From Gordius sp. MW1 (lineage: Eukaryota; Nematomorpha; Gordioida; Gordea; Gordiidae), in the NCBI GenBank assembly GCA_964036665.1, contig OZ038527.1:1798001-1862000 (forward strand): DNA of 64,000 bases, read 5' to 3'. Under the pieces are notes generated by a model that did no database searches, had not been told where the DNA came from, and worked only from the letters and a program-made list of their open reading frames with translations. Position numbers and translations under genes: made by a program. Positions 49,241 through 60,740 of the stretch are shown one piece after another. Position 1 is the first letter of the stretch; each line of letters opens with the position of its first letter.

Positions 49241-50200
49241 TTAACCTTTGCGTTATGAAGTTGGAGACTCTGAACCTTTTCGGGTTAAAATTGGGTTACA
49301 TAAAAGATCTGCTTTAAGTCCCTTTTATTCAATATAATTATAGACACGATAACGAGAGACATTCAAAAGCCATCGCCATGATGAATGCTCTATGCCGATG
49401 AACTATGTGAGGAAACAAAGAAGATAGTATTCGAAGAAGCCAAAAAGTGGTCAAAGCGCTTAGCTGGATATGGTTTAAAGGTCAACGATAGAAAGGGTAT
49501 ACATGGAAATGAACGTTACAAGCAGCCCATTGCTGGATGATGATCGAAAGTACCCAAAAGTAGACAGGTCTACATCGACTCGATGCTACATTAAGAAGGA
49601 GGTTGCGCAACAGAAGTCAATGGCGGGATCCAAAAAATGGCTTAAATGGCGAAATATATCCGGTGTAATCTGCTACAAGAAATGTCAATATGGTTGAAGA
49701 GCAAAGCTTACAAATCCATCGTAAGACCGGTGTTACTCTATGGAAGTGAAACATGGGCATTAAACACCATGGAAGGAAAGCAATTAAAAGCTAAAAAGAT
49801 GAGATTGATATGGTGGAGCTTGGAGTATACTATGCTCGACCATATGGCGAATGACTTTCTCGTGACAAAAATCGGTATTCTACCTATGACGGGCATGCTT
49901 GACAAAAATCGGCTAAGGTAGTATGGACATGTACTAAGAAGGGACACGAATGACGTTAATCGCAAAGTACTGGGCATGGAGGTACCGGGGAAGAGAGAAA
50001 GAAGACGACCTCGTGTCACGTGGAAAGGGAAAGTCGATAAAATTATGATAACGACGACCTCGTGTCACGTGGAAAGGGCAAGTCGATAAAATTATGATAA
50101 CACAAGACATGGCACTCAGCCGGTCAAGATGGAAGAAGTTTATTAAAACAAATCCCACGACTGTTGGACCAAATAACTGATAAAGAAGAGAAGACATCTA
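49241..50200 (+). mobile_element. RTE-clade LINE fragment, 3' half
   Basis: This is related to 7816-8890 but starts later in the reverse transcriptase. Visible pieces include SMLYADE-like remains of the catalytic loop, KRLAGYGLKVNDRK, the RTE signature YKSIVRPVLLYGSETWALN, KIGILPMTGMLDKNRLR and MEVPGKRERRRP. Frameshifts and stops break it. The last part includes a 49-bp tandem duplication (50004-50101). The 3' end DQITDKEE-like text matches the first copy. Confidence 0.85.
50004..50101. repeat. 49-bp tandem duplication inside the LINE
   Basis: Two adjacent units begin with GACGACCTCGTGTCACGTGG (50004 and 50053) and differ at one position. The other LINE copy has a single unit here. This is a local duplication after or during insertion. 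Confidence 0.9.
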
Positions 50201-50911
50201 AAAAGCGAGCAAAATACAATAAAAATTTTCAACTACTCGACTATTAATTAATTAATATGAGCCCTAATGATGATTGTGCAGTTTGTTGCATCGACGCTAG
50301 TGTAAGTGTGAGAGAAGAGGACGAGATGAGTGACGTACGGGTGTTTATTTAAAGGTGGGGACCATGAGGTTTGGGAGGGTGCTGGGGTAGGTATAAAGAG
50401 TTAAAAGGGACGGGGAATTTTATAACGCGCAAAAATATGAGTGAAGGAAAGCGTGAGGCGCGCGTGTTAGCTCAGCTGTAAAGGGGAAAGGGTTACGCGC
50501 ACGCTTTGGTAATGGTCAAGTGGGATGCAAGCCAATGGTTAATATGGGGGGGGGGAAGATGTTTACGCAGGTTGAGGATTTATATTGTGCAAAATGGTCA
50601 AAGTACAAGCAGGGGGTCAAAAAATATATACATTTTTGGCCTAAAAGTTAGCCACCCACACCGAAAAAGTGGACAATGAACAAAAAAGAGGCCCGAAATA
50701 AGAAAGTATTTTTTGCGGATAAAATATTTATCTAAAACTAAGGTACCAAAATTACCAAAAGCTGCGAGCACAAAAATACAAATGTTTTAATAGCGGTCAT
50801 TAGTATATCTACGGCAAATATTAAGGCAAAGTCGTAGTTTGGCCTCGGGCCGGGGTCAGAAAAATTATATGAGGGATGAGCAAAGTAAGACTTATGAAAA
50901 TAAGCAGCAAA
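50201..50911. other. Intergenic region between LINE and Helitron
   Basis: There is no supported gene. The stretch is unusually G-rich for the window around 50270-50600 (AAGGGGAAAGGG, ATGGGGGGGGGG). Confidence 0.4.
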
Positions 50912-52397
50912 TCTAATATATAAAAATGAAACTATGTCTGTATGTATGTGTGTATGCCGCCACCAATTTTGAAAAACTACCAGACCGATTTGGCTAAAAA
51001 TTTCACACTTTATTCCCCACACTCCGGAGCATGTTTTAGGATTTGTTCGAGCCAAATCGGTCCAGTAGTTTTCGAGATATTTTGTTTTATACGTTTTGAC
51101 GTGTAATAAAATATCAATCAAACGCAACCTCATGACGTACTGCGTATCAATCGGGTAGGTAGTGTGATAAATGTAGGCATGTGCTGTTTTTACGATTTGA
51201 AACATTGAATACAAAGTCATTTTTTTGCTTATTTTTAACGTCAATTATTATTATAGGACGGTCGTGTCCCCTCCTGCGTGGCTAAATCAATTAAAAAATC
51301 TAATTTTGTCATTTTTTGCGCCTTAAATAAGGAGAAAAATTAAAATAATTTTAACAAAGTGCCAATAAATGTTGATATATCTCAGTTCTTCGGATATTAT
51401 TAAGTTCAGAATTAAAAGTTTTATTCAGAAACAAATAATTATAATAATGATATTGTTTCTTAATTACAAAAAATCAATAAAAATTGCATGAAGGGCCAAG
51501 GTGCCAGAGTCTCTTGGAGGGGGGGGGGAGGGCCTTGGGATGTTTTAAGATTTGTTCCAGCCAAATCGGCCAAGTAGTTTTCGAGTTTATTTTATACGTT
51601 TTGACGTTTAATAAAATGTCAATCAAACGCAACCTCATGACGTGCTGCGCGTATCTATCGTTTGTAGTGTGATAAATGTAGGCATGTGCTGTTTTTACGA
51701 TTTGAAACATTGTATATCACAAATAGTTATAATTATGATATTGTTTCTTAATTACAAAAAAATTGCTTGAAGGGTCAGGGGGCCAAAGATTTTTCGCTAG
51801 GGGGGGGGCCTTGGGCCAGACTAGACCTCAAAAAATACCATTTTGTAGGTCTCTAGCGATAGCTTTAAAAAATGTATCCAAAATTTAATGATTAATTTTT
51901 GATTATAGGTAAATTTGACTTAAAAAAATTTCCTTGGGGAGGGGGCAAAGGTGCAGAACAAACGTGCAGAATTTTGCACAACGCCACACTTTATCTTAAA
52001 AAAATATTAATTATTTGTTATTTTCGTTAAATAAACTATATGCGTATCCGTATCCGCCTTTTGTTCTTCGGACATTAAGTTCAGAATTAAAAGTTTTGTT
52101 CAGAAACAAATAATAATTATGATATTGTTTTTTAATTACAAAAAATTAAAAAAAATTGCCTGAAGGGCCAGGGGGCCAAAGATTTTTCCCTTGGGGGGGG
52201 GCATGGGGCCAGTTCTCTCTTAGGTGGGCCTGGGCTTTGGACCCTCTTTAACTATTTGTTTAAAAATCTTTGCATAATAAACACTTACCAATTATATTTG
52301 ATATATTCTTAATCTATTGAAACTTATCTATAAGATGATATATATTCTGCTAATACACCCGTGTAAATGGCAAAACAACGTTGCCGGGTTCAGCTAG
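50912..52397 (+). mobile_element. Non-autonomous Helitron, 1,486 bp
   Basis: It starts TC (TCTAATATATAAAAATGAA) after an A and ends CTAG before a T, as Helitrons insert between A and T. A hairpin GGCAA-aacaacg-TTGCC lies 8 bp before the terminal CTAG. The 5' part carries the familiar CCGATTTGGCTAAAA and 'agtagttttcgagatatt' text. Inside, a block with CAAACGCAACCTCATGACG is repeated (about 51030-51220 and 51540-51720). A second block, AATTGC(C/T)TGAAGGG(C/T)CAGG plus a G run, occurs three times (about 51410-51540, 51720-51830 and 52080-52220). No Rep/helicase is present. Confidence 0.82.
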
Positions 52398-53011
52398 TAT
52401 AGATAATAAAGAAGGATTTTAGCCTCGGGGCAGGGTCAGACAAATAAGAAGTTTATTCAGGGAATTATTTAGCCAATTGGGCGTACGTTATAAAACAACA
52501 AGCTAGATAAGTTGCCAAAGGAAATAAAATTCTATATAAAGGTGATCAGTCGTCCATAAAAATGGGCTCGGGTGAGGTCAAAAAAATTAAAGCCATCATG
52601 TGAAAACAAAATTAAAGTATTTTACAAGCATTAATTGCACAATCAAAAAGCAAATTAGACAGGACCGGACGGACAACCTAATAAGAGCCCATAAATTGCA
52701 TAGCAATTAAAAAAAATCAAAAACCTTTTCCGGTTCCTTCTTGCATGTTGTTTAGAAGTTTCAATTTATGAGGAGATAGCGGGATATTAAATATTTTTAA
52801 ATATATTTATTATATTTGCTCAGAAATATAAAGTCGCCATAGTTATATTATGCTAAATTTTTCCTTTTTAACAAATATAGTTCACAAATCATAAAACATT
52901 GGAAGATGATCACTTACATAGGACAAAGTTTATATTAGGCTAGGAGTAATTTTTTAAAACTCTCTACCTTTTAATCTATAAATTTGACTTCTTCTACATC
53001 TTCTTTATCAA
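52398..53011. other. Intergenic region with a hairpin-repeat fragment
   Basis: There is no supported gene. At about 52640-52706 an inverted AATTGCTATGCAATT repeat occurs (GGACAACC…GAGCCCATAAATTGC). Confidence 0.45.
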
Positions 53012-53290
53012 ATAATTTGTCCCACAGTCGTGTGGGGTGTTTCCATGAGATTCTTCCATCTTAATCGGGTAAGTGCCATGTCTTGATTCATCTAAGTTTT
53101 CATAACTTTGTCCACTTGCCCTTTCCACGTGACACGAGGTCATCTTCTTCCTCTATTCCCCGGTATATCCATGTCCTATGCCCATACCACCTTAGCCGCT
53201 CAGTAACGGTCTAGGCATTCTCACGCTCAGCCCCAAAATCGGGGAAAACCCAACCTTACGGCAAATGCGATTTTTCTATATCTTCAATTT
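53012..53290 (-). mobile_element. RTE-clade LINE 3' fragment, minus strand
   Basis: This is the reverse complement of the LINE 3' region seen at 49960-50190. It includes CACGTGACACGAGGTCATC, ATGGCACTTACCCG-like and CACAGTCGTGTGGGG-like blocks. Only the last part of the coding region and the 3' end remain. Confidence 0.75.
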
Positions 53291-54950
53291 CCACCTAATT
53301 GCTACTATGTAAGCATGTGTAAGTAAAGAGCCAGAAACTTTCCTTAACCATTTTGCTCAATTACTATTCAAATAATTCCTAATATGTAAATATATTATTA
53401 AAAAATTAAAATATAATAGCATATATGAAAATTAAAAAGTAAAAAATTTATACATATATAGTTGAAGATAAAAACTTATAGAAGAAAAATACAGCAAATT
53501 TAAACTTTATCGTGTATAATACTAAAAGGTGTATATTTTTTCACAATTTTAAAAATATTACTTCTATGCGAGATATGGAAGCTAATATAATGATCCAATT
53601 AATTATATTTGATGTTTAACAAGGATTTAATGAATTCCTCTCCCCTTTATTTATAATTCAAATTTATTAAACTAAAATTTCACCAATTAATTTGCAAGTT
53701 ATTAATGTTGGAAAAACGCCAAAATCGCTGGTTTTAGCAACTTTGACAGCAAATATTTCAAAAAACATGACGTATAGGAGAAAAACCAAAAATACATTTG
53801 TGTTCACCGTAAAATCTCTACCCAACCTGCAAACAGTTTGCCGATTGATTTTGTAAATTATAAGCTAACCATGGTTTATTTTAAGCATAAAATAGTTACC
53901 GATAAGGCTTAATAAATTAATAACTGATATTATATTGCGTAAAAGTGAAAATTCTACATGCCAAATATATAAAGCGTGGAAATTCTAGATTTCAATTGAA
54001 GACAAACGACCCAAAGATCTTACATTTTTTACAAAAATAATTTAATATATAATATAAAAGCCTAAATTACGTCAGATGATATGAACAATGACCAATAATT
54101 ATGCAATTTTTCTTAAATATTTATAAGGTAACTAAAAATTATAAATATTTTTGAAATGTTTAAATATTTTGTAAAAATATAAATTATCGAAAAAATTTCG
54201 TTTTCTTTGCAAACATGTGATCAAGCCCCTTAAAACAATTTAAACGAATTTCGATTCAAGTAGCAACTTAGCCATTTGTTTAACGCTATTTTTTACACTA
54301 AAAACATAATAGAACTAAAAAGATTATTTAATAAATAAAACAAAAAGCAAACGAGACAGCCAACAACTTCCGCCAATAAAAAAACCACTTCCGCTCTTGA
54401 AAAACACAATCTATCCTCTCATGAAGGATTCTATTACAAAAAAGTCATTGTCCCCATGGCACTTATGTTATAATTAACACATCACCTTGATAGGTTAGAA
54501 AAAAATGATCTTATAAACGAAAAAATACATTAAAAATTAACAGGATACTAATCTCGAAGTTAATATAAGAAAAATAGTTTTAAAAAAAATTAAATAAAAA
54601 TTCTTTAGAGAGGAAAAAAGTAAAAGTAATTTAAGGTCGCAGAGTTTATATTTCACTACTGGTATATCAAAGGTTAAAATGAACTTATTCACGTATATAA
54701 TAATAATGTGTATGTTTGTTTAAGAGAACAAAGAAAGGTACAAAGAGTAAAAAAATTGCATGAATTCTATGTTAACCAAAACCCACTTTCATTGTCCTCC
54801 CTTATATTGGGGACACTTGCTTTACTTAATTATCACCTGTTTGTCATAAAGTGCCATAAGTTTTCGTGTTAAAAAACAAGCTAAATTACGTTTTTGTTAG
54901 GCAATAATTTATTATTATCTCATATAAATGCAATTTTTCTATTAAATCAG
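53291..54950. other. Intergenic region with dispersed repeat
   Basis: This stretch holds the partner (53595-53860) of the dispersed repeat at 32135-32395. No gene or other element is supported. Confidence 0.45.
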
Positions 54951-55084
54951 GGCACCTATCCAGGAATTGTGTTTTTTAATCAACCTGCCCCTCATAGTTA
55001 TTATGATTGTAAAGTAGTAAAAAATCGAGAAAGCTTTGAAGTTATACCACAACACCATTTCTATACCGTAAATATTCGGAAAAC
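54951..55084 (+). other. Candidate isolated exon (possibly ZP-related)
   Basis: This stretch has a good acceptor (…attaaatcag) and a strong donor (AAAAC|GTAAGT) and encodes 44 residues, including TYPGIVFFNQPAPHSYYDCK and VIPQHHFYTVNIRK. It looks like part of an extracellular domain and could belong to a ZP-N-like fold. It ends in phase 2, so it could join the ZP exon at 56625 in frame but not the signal-peptide exon at 55580. An alternative first half of the ZP gene or an exon of another gene are both possible. Confidence 0.4.
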
Positions 55085-55579
55085 GTAAGTTTTATCATTA
55101 ATTTCATGTGCCAAAAACTATTCCACGATTTTTTAATTCTATTAAATATTAAATTAAGTTTAAAAATACGTTTTTTGAAAAGTTTAAATATCATGAATTT
55201 ATTTAATAATATATATATTAAACATTGAAAAAAAAATTAATGTCGGTTTGAAACAGATTAATTATATAAATCTTAACTATGTAATCATGACAATGTTTAT
55301 TTTAGTAAAATTGCTGATACATATATTTTTTAATTAAATATAAAAATTTTCGGCAAAGGGGGAGGGGGTATTATCTCCAGAAATTGGGTTAGCTTGGGAT
55401 TTAAGATTGCTTCCGTCTTAATACCCATGGCTTTCCATATTTACGAATCAATAATATTTTACAAATTAAAAGGGAATGAGAAATAATTATAAAAATATTT
55501 ATTTATTTTTTTTTATTGAAAATTTAAAAAATTTTAATTGATAAATGTAATAAATTTAATTAGATAGAATCGTGGTGCC

Positions 55580-57341
55580 ATGATAGTAGTGGGCTGGATA
55601 ATATGCCTACTATCTAACATCCATTGTCAAGTAAAGCTAAACAATAAGAACATAGTCAATGTACGAGCCAACTATATAAGCAGTCCAGAAATAGACAGTA
55701 AAAATAAATTAAATTACCAAAATAATTATTAAATTTAATTTTAAAAATAAATAACTGACTTTTAGATAACCCTTTCTTAGCCAAAGATACTTGTTCTTCA
55801 TGGGCCAAAGACCAATGTGGAGAGGGCAGTGTATGCTTAAAATTAGATGGAGGTTCTAAATGTCAAAAGTAAAAATATCTAATTTGTGAATGATAAATGT
55901 AATTTTTAAACTAAACCCTCCATGGGTCAGGTCTCCTAAAATGGATGGTAAGGGGGTCATGATGACCCCAAACTTTAAATAGCTATAACTTGGTTGTGTC
56001 ATGATGTACACTTTTAAAATGTTAAAGGCATAATACTTTAACTTTTACTACTAAATTAATATATTATTTTGGTCAATTAATCAAGTGGTTATAATACTAT
56101 ATTCACAATTAGTAGGACCCAATTCCCATGTGACTGGCTCATAACAAAAAAAAATTCTTTAATTTTATGGTTTTAATAATAATACCATAAAAAATAAGGT
56201 TGGAACTATAAATTTATATATTTGACAAAGAAAAACCTAAAAATGCAGCTGTCCAAACTTAGGGAAATTTTAACTCTCTATTTTTTGAGACAGAAAAGTT
56301 TCAATAATTCTTACTCCATTTTTAAAATAATTTTTCAACTTGATTATAAAAATTAAATATAGAAGGCTAGATTTGAGAATATGAAAAAAATCTAGATGTA
56401 ATATTTTAAAAGACATTACATAGCTTTGTACAGCATTTTTGATGGCTTAAGGTCATCATGATCCAACCTAACCTATGTAGTGTTATTAGACATCTAAATC
56501 AAAAATGTTGTTTTTATCCAAGTTTTTATGAATATTAAATATTTTTTAAAAATTTAAAGTTTATTATTTAAATCTGTAGAAATTTTCTTTCAACTATTCA
56601 CTTAAATTTCCTCACATATTTCAGGAAAATATGCACTAAAATTTGTGAATTTTATAGATTGGAATATATAAAGAAAAAAGCATCAACACTCTCATTTAAT
56701 ATGGAAATTATTGATTCCTCAACTGGGAATATCATAAAAGCGGTGGATTATGAAAAAGAAATAACTCTAAAAATTTCAGCTTCAGGTATCCTAGTGTTTC
56801 AAATGAGGTTATATTCATTTGAAAAAAATTTTATTTTCAGAGCCTGGCTATGGGTTATTTGCTCGAAATTGTCTTGTTACCATAGGTAATAATCACAAGG
56901 ATGGAATGAAAGAGCAACTTATTAATGACCAAGGGTATAAAATTTAATTTTTTGTCAATATTTTTTTAAATATTATATATATTTTTATATTATTAATATA
57001 ATATAGGTGCCCTTTGGATCCTAACTTGTTCAGTGGTTTTAAACAAGATGTAGCCAACAGCTCACTTCTTTCGTCCTTTAGAGCCTTTAAATTTCCTGAT
57101 TTCATGGAGATATCATTTCAATGCACTGTTAAAGCTTGCGTAGGAGGATGCATACAAGTTGATATAATCATATAAATATATTTCAAACATCTGAATTTTT
57201 TCATTTATATTAACATTAATAAATACTAATTAGACAACGTGCCATAAACAAAAACAAGGTTTAAAAATAATCTCTCAAAAAGTTAATGTCAAGAGACATC
57301 TAACTGAAGATCCAATTGCAGGTTTTGAATCAAATTTTTAA
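55580..57341 (+). CDS. Secreted ZP-domain protein with EGF-like motif, 6 exons
   Basis: Zona pellucida (ZP) domain proteins form filaments in extracellular matrices and cuticles. My exon model is 55580-55697, 55766-55868, 56625-56785, 56841-56934, 57007-57157 and 57234-57341, with matching phases and about 244 residues. Exon 1 starts with a signal peptide (MIVVGWIICLLSNIHC). Exon 2 has an EGF-like Cys pattern (CSSWAKDQCGEGSVC). Exons 3-6 carry the C-terminal half of a ZP domain: GYGLFARNCLVTIG, INDQGCPLDPNLF, FRAFKFPDFMEISFQC and KACVGGC followed by TTC. The N-terminal ZP half is not in this model. No C-terminal transmembrane helix is visible. The exons are well supported, but the 756-nt second intron could hide others. 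Confidence 0.75.
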
Positions 57342-57583
57342 ATTATATAAATACCTTAACAAGTTATAATTAAATTATTTATCTCAAAACTTTTGGTAGT
57401 ATTTACAAAAAATATTATTTAATTAAGAAATGACGTACAAAACAGTGGCAAAAAAGAATGTTTGTATTCCCAAAGCAAAATACAATATTTTTATAACATT
57501 ATGGGTCATATTTTTATTAAATATCATGTTCATTCCAACTTGTATTATATATTATTATAAATAATTTATGAGTTCAAAATAAA

Positions 57584-58068
57584 TTAAACAATCAATTTTT
57601 TAAGATATGGAAGAAGATAGTCTGAAAGAGCTTGTAACTAAAATAATAGGAATGATGCTAACTTTATTGTTTACCTTTATTTTTAGCATTCCAAGGTGAC
57701 AGCTTGTATGATCTTTTGAATACATACATAGTAATAATGTTTCAACTTTTTTTATGACAACATACCCACCCTATTTATGTTTATGAAATCAATATTGTTG
57801 TTACCATGCATTCTATATATATTATTTCTAGGCGATCGTTTATATTATATCCAGCTTTCTCATACATAGTCCAAATATTACTTGACAAAGCTGATATTAT
57901 ATAAGAATTTTTATCAGCTAAACCTGAATGAGCCAATAAAGCGCCTTCATTATTAAGCAGCCTAAAATTATATACATATATTTATTTAAAATAGTCCAAC
58001 AATGTGCTATGCACGCCACCAGAGTTGGCTTGTTTTAAAACTTCGGCTAAAGCTTTAGGTTTTAACAT
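57584..58068 (-). CDS. LAMTOR2: Ragulator subunit LAMTOR2 (roadblock domain), 4 exons
   Basis: LAMTOR2 (p14) pairs with LAMTOR3 in the lysosomal Ragulator scaffold that anchors Rag GTPases for mTORC1 and MAPK signalling. My minus-strand exon model is 58068-58001, 57961-57805, 57770-57675 and 57637-57584, giving 124 residues, essentially the human length (125). It starts MLKPKALAEVLKQANSGGV, continues STLLLNNEGALLAHSG, SNIWTMYEKAG and LEIIYIECM, then VETLLLCMYSKD and HLGMLKIKLQALSDYL. The roadblock/LC7 fold covers the whole protein. The introns are only 39, 34 and 37 nt. It is tail to tail with the ZP gene, 242 bp between stop codons. It looks intact. Confidence 0.93.
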
Positions 58069-58733
58069 CTTATGCAACCCGTAACATTCAATATCCTCAA
58101 TTGACAATAAAATAAAAGTTCAACCTAATAGTTTTTTTCATACTCCTAGACTTAATTCTAATAGAAATTATTATTATTTTTTTAGTTAAGATGTTACGCT
58201 TAATAATATGTAAAATTCGTCTTTCAAACATATATTAATCGTTTTATCGCGATAAGTAAATGAATTAATTTAAGATAAGCTTGCCTTTATTTTACATTCA
58301 CGATATAAATAAAATCCATTAAGTTAACTTATTATGTTATGTGTGAGATTTAACAAATGTAATAAATTCTTGGGTTATAATACTTAAATTTTGAATGTGA
58401 TCAGTTATCTAATTTTGAGCGAGATAAAACGCAATTCAGCCTATTGTGTCTATATAATGTACAGAAGTTTATACTTTCAAAGATGTTTGACAGCTCACGA
58501 AGTCTTTGTTTTTATTTAATATTAAAAGTAGGTTGCATGATTTTTCTAACATGCAATTTAGATGATTAGTGCTTGTTTTAATAAACAATACATGACCAAA
58601 AAATAGAAGTCGGCAATGAGCAGGTTAAGAGTATTCTTATAAGGAGCAAATATCAAGGCAGATAGTGAGGATTGATATTAAAACGTCATTATTCAAATTT
58701 ATCCGCTAACATTATTTTAAGATTTTAATATAA
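58069..58733. other. Region upstream of LAMTOR2
   Basis: This AT-rich stretch lies between the LAMTOR2 start and a Helitron. It must hold the LAMTOR2 promoter. No element was recognised. Confidence 0.4.
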
Positions 58734-60327
58734 TCTATATATATAAAGTAAAGTGTATATATGTATGTATATATGTATATATGTATGTAAGGGCTAATCT
58801 CTGAAACTACCGGCCCGATTCGCGCGAAAATTTACCCCTAGGTTCCCAGGGCGGCCAGGGGTAAAATAGCTTTTTCAGATTTCTAAAATTCCTTTTAATT
58901 TTCGAGATATTGGGTTTTATGCGTTTTGACGTTCAATAAAATGTCAATCAAACGCACCTCCTCGCGTTCGTCGAAAATTTGAATATACAGACAGTTCTGT
59001 AGTAAAAGTGTATCACTTATAGTAGTTTGTAAAACGTAATCTTTTCTTAACGGTGACAACATAAAATTTATGAATTAAATTTCTTAAACGTCATCTTTTC
59101 TTAACGGTGACAAGACAACATAAAATTTATGAATTAAATTTCTTAAACGTCATCTTTTCTTAACGATGACAAGACAACATAAAATTTATGAATTAAATTT
59201 CTTAAACGTCATCTTTTCTTAACGGTGACAACATAAAATTTATGAATTAACCTAAAATAAATAAAATTATAGATTATTTGAGAACATATATAGGTGAAGA
59301 AGATGAATTTTTCTCATTATCATTAAATGAGATATTTTAAATGAGAAAGATGAAAGGATATATAATTTAAATGTAATATAAAATAGTCCAACGTTGATTA
59401 TTCTGAGTAAATGCTATTTATATATAAATGTCATTATCTATCATTAATTTTTATTAAATGAGATATTTAAATGAGAATAAATTCTGAAACTACCGGCCCG
59501 ATTCGCGCGTACCCGTAGGTTCTCAGGGCGGTCAGGTGTAAAATAGCTTTTTCAGATTGCTAAAATTCTTTTAGTTTTAAGAATATCGGACATTTCTCGG
59601 CCCCTTGGTTTTAAAAAAGGGCTAAATTCTGAAACTTCAGATCCGATTCGAGCGAAAATTTAGCCGTAGATGCCCAGATAGGCCATGGGTAAAATAGCTT
59701 TTTCAGATTCCTAAAATACCTTTTTGTTTTAAAAATATCTGACATTTCCCGTCCAGTTTCATTTATAGCAGCATATACAATAATGACGTCTTACATACAA
59801 AGCTGAAGTTTTCTCGAATTAGATATTTAAAAGTATAATAAAAATGTTACAGTATACGGTTAAAATTATTGGGGTTTAACAGACTATTTAAATTAAATAA
59901 ATAAAATTTAAATTATGCAGTTTTTGTCATTATTATCACGTGGTCGATCATAGAAGCATATTTTTAATATTTATCCATCCTTTAATAATTATTTTATTAT
60001 ATTAAAAAAAATTGTATTTCAAATAAATCAGCTAACTAGAAAAATAAAATAATGGTATTATTGTATAATAAGTAACAGCATTAATAAGCAATTTTTTCAA
60101 AAACATTTAATATTAGTCGGATTTGATGACTAAAACAGAATTTGCATTTGGTTTGTCTTATTATATAAATATATACTAAAAATAGTGGGTTCATAAAATC
60201 ATTCGGACCTTTCACATTATAAATTATTTCATATATGACCCCATTTTAGATAAGTCTTATTAATAGCTTATACATAATTAACCACTTAAGGACTGAGCCA
60301 AAGCAACGCTTGGCCGGGCACAGCTAG
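58734..60327 (+). mobile_element. Non-autonomous Helitron with internal tandem repeats
   Basis: It begins TCTATATATATAAAG after an A and ends CTAG before a T. A hairpin CCAA-agcaacgc-TTGG sits 9 bp before the end (followed by CCGGGCACAG). It is 1,594 bp. A 59-bp unit beginning AAACGTCATCTTTTCTTAAC is repeated about four times (59031-59250). A block with GAAACTACCGGCCCGATTCG recurs three times (about 58800, 59486 and 59630). CGTTTTGACGTTCAATAAAA is shared with the Helitron at 50912. No Rep/helicase was found. Confidence 0.8.
59031..59250. repeat. 59-bp tandem repeat in Helitron
   Basis: There are about four head-to-tail units of AAACGTCATCTTTTCTTAAC… ending AATTAAATTTCTT. The second and third are nearly identical. 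The first and last lack a 5-bp CAAGA-type insertion. Confidence 0.88.
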
Positions 60328-60740
60328 TTGTAGTATATAGGTAGAAAATGCCCTAATCATAATTTTAATTATTAAGCACGTAATAGCTGTAAAATATTTT
60401 ACATAACTATGTCCAGGTGAAATTTTTTATAAAAAGTATATAATTAATGGCATTTTATTAATCTATCTAATCAGCAATTTCAATTTATAAACTAAGCATG
60501 ATCTAATTGAGCTAAGTCTCTAGGCAGCAAAAATTATTTAACATAGCCCAAATGTGGTCTACATTGATACATATGATAATAACTAAATGGCCACGTCTCA
60601 AATAACTTATGTGTCTTAGTTTATAAACCAGGGGGATACAAATTTATAGACAAATTTCTATAAGTCAATTCAGGTTTCTAGGCAAAATCCCGAAAACGCT
60701 TAATCCCGAATATTATTGCTGCATTTGGTGCCAATTAACC

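Noticed and set aside
57605-57699. A plus-strand segment that could splice in phase to the ZP gene and encode a hydrophobic tail (KIIGMMLTLLFTFIF).
   Set aside because: It is the reverse strand of LAMTOR2 exons 3-4 and their intron, which have clear family similarity. The phase match is probably coincidence.
58760-58790. GTATATAT-rich run as an independent microsatellite.
   Set aside because: It is part of the 5' end of the Helitron and needs no separate entry.
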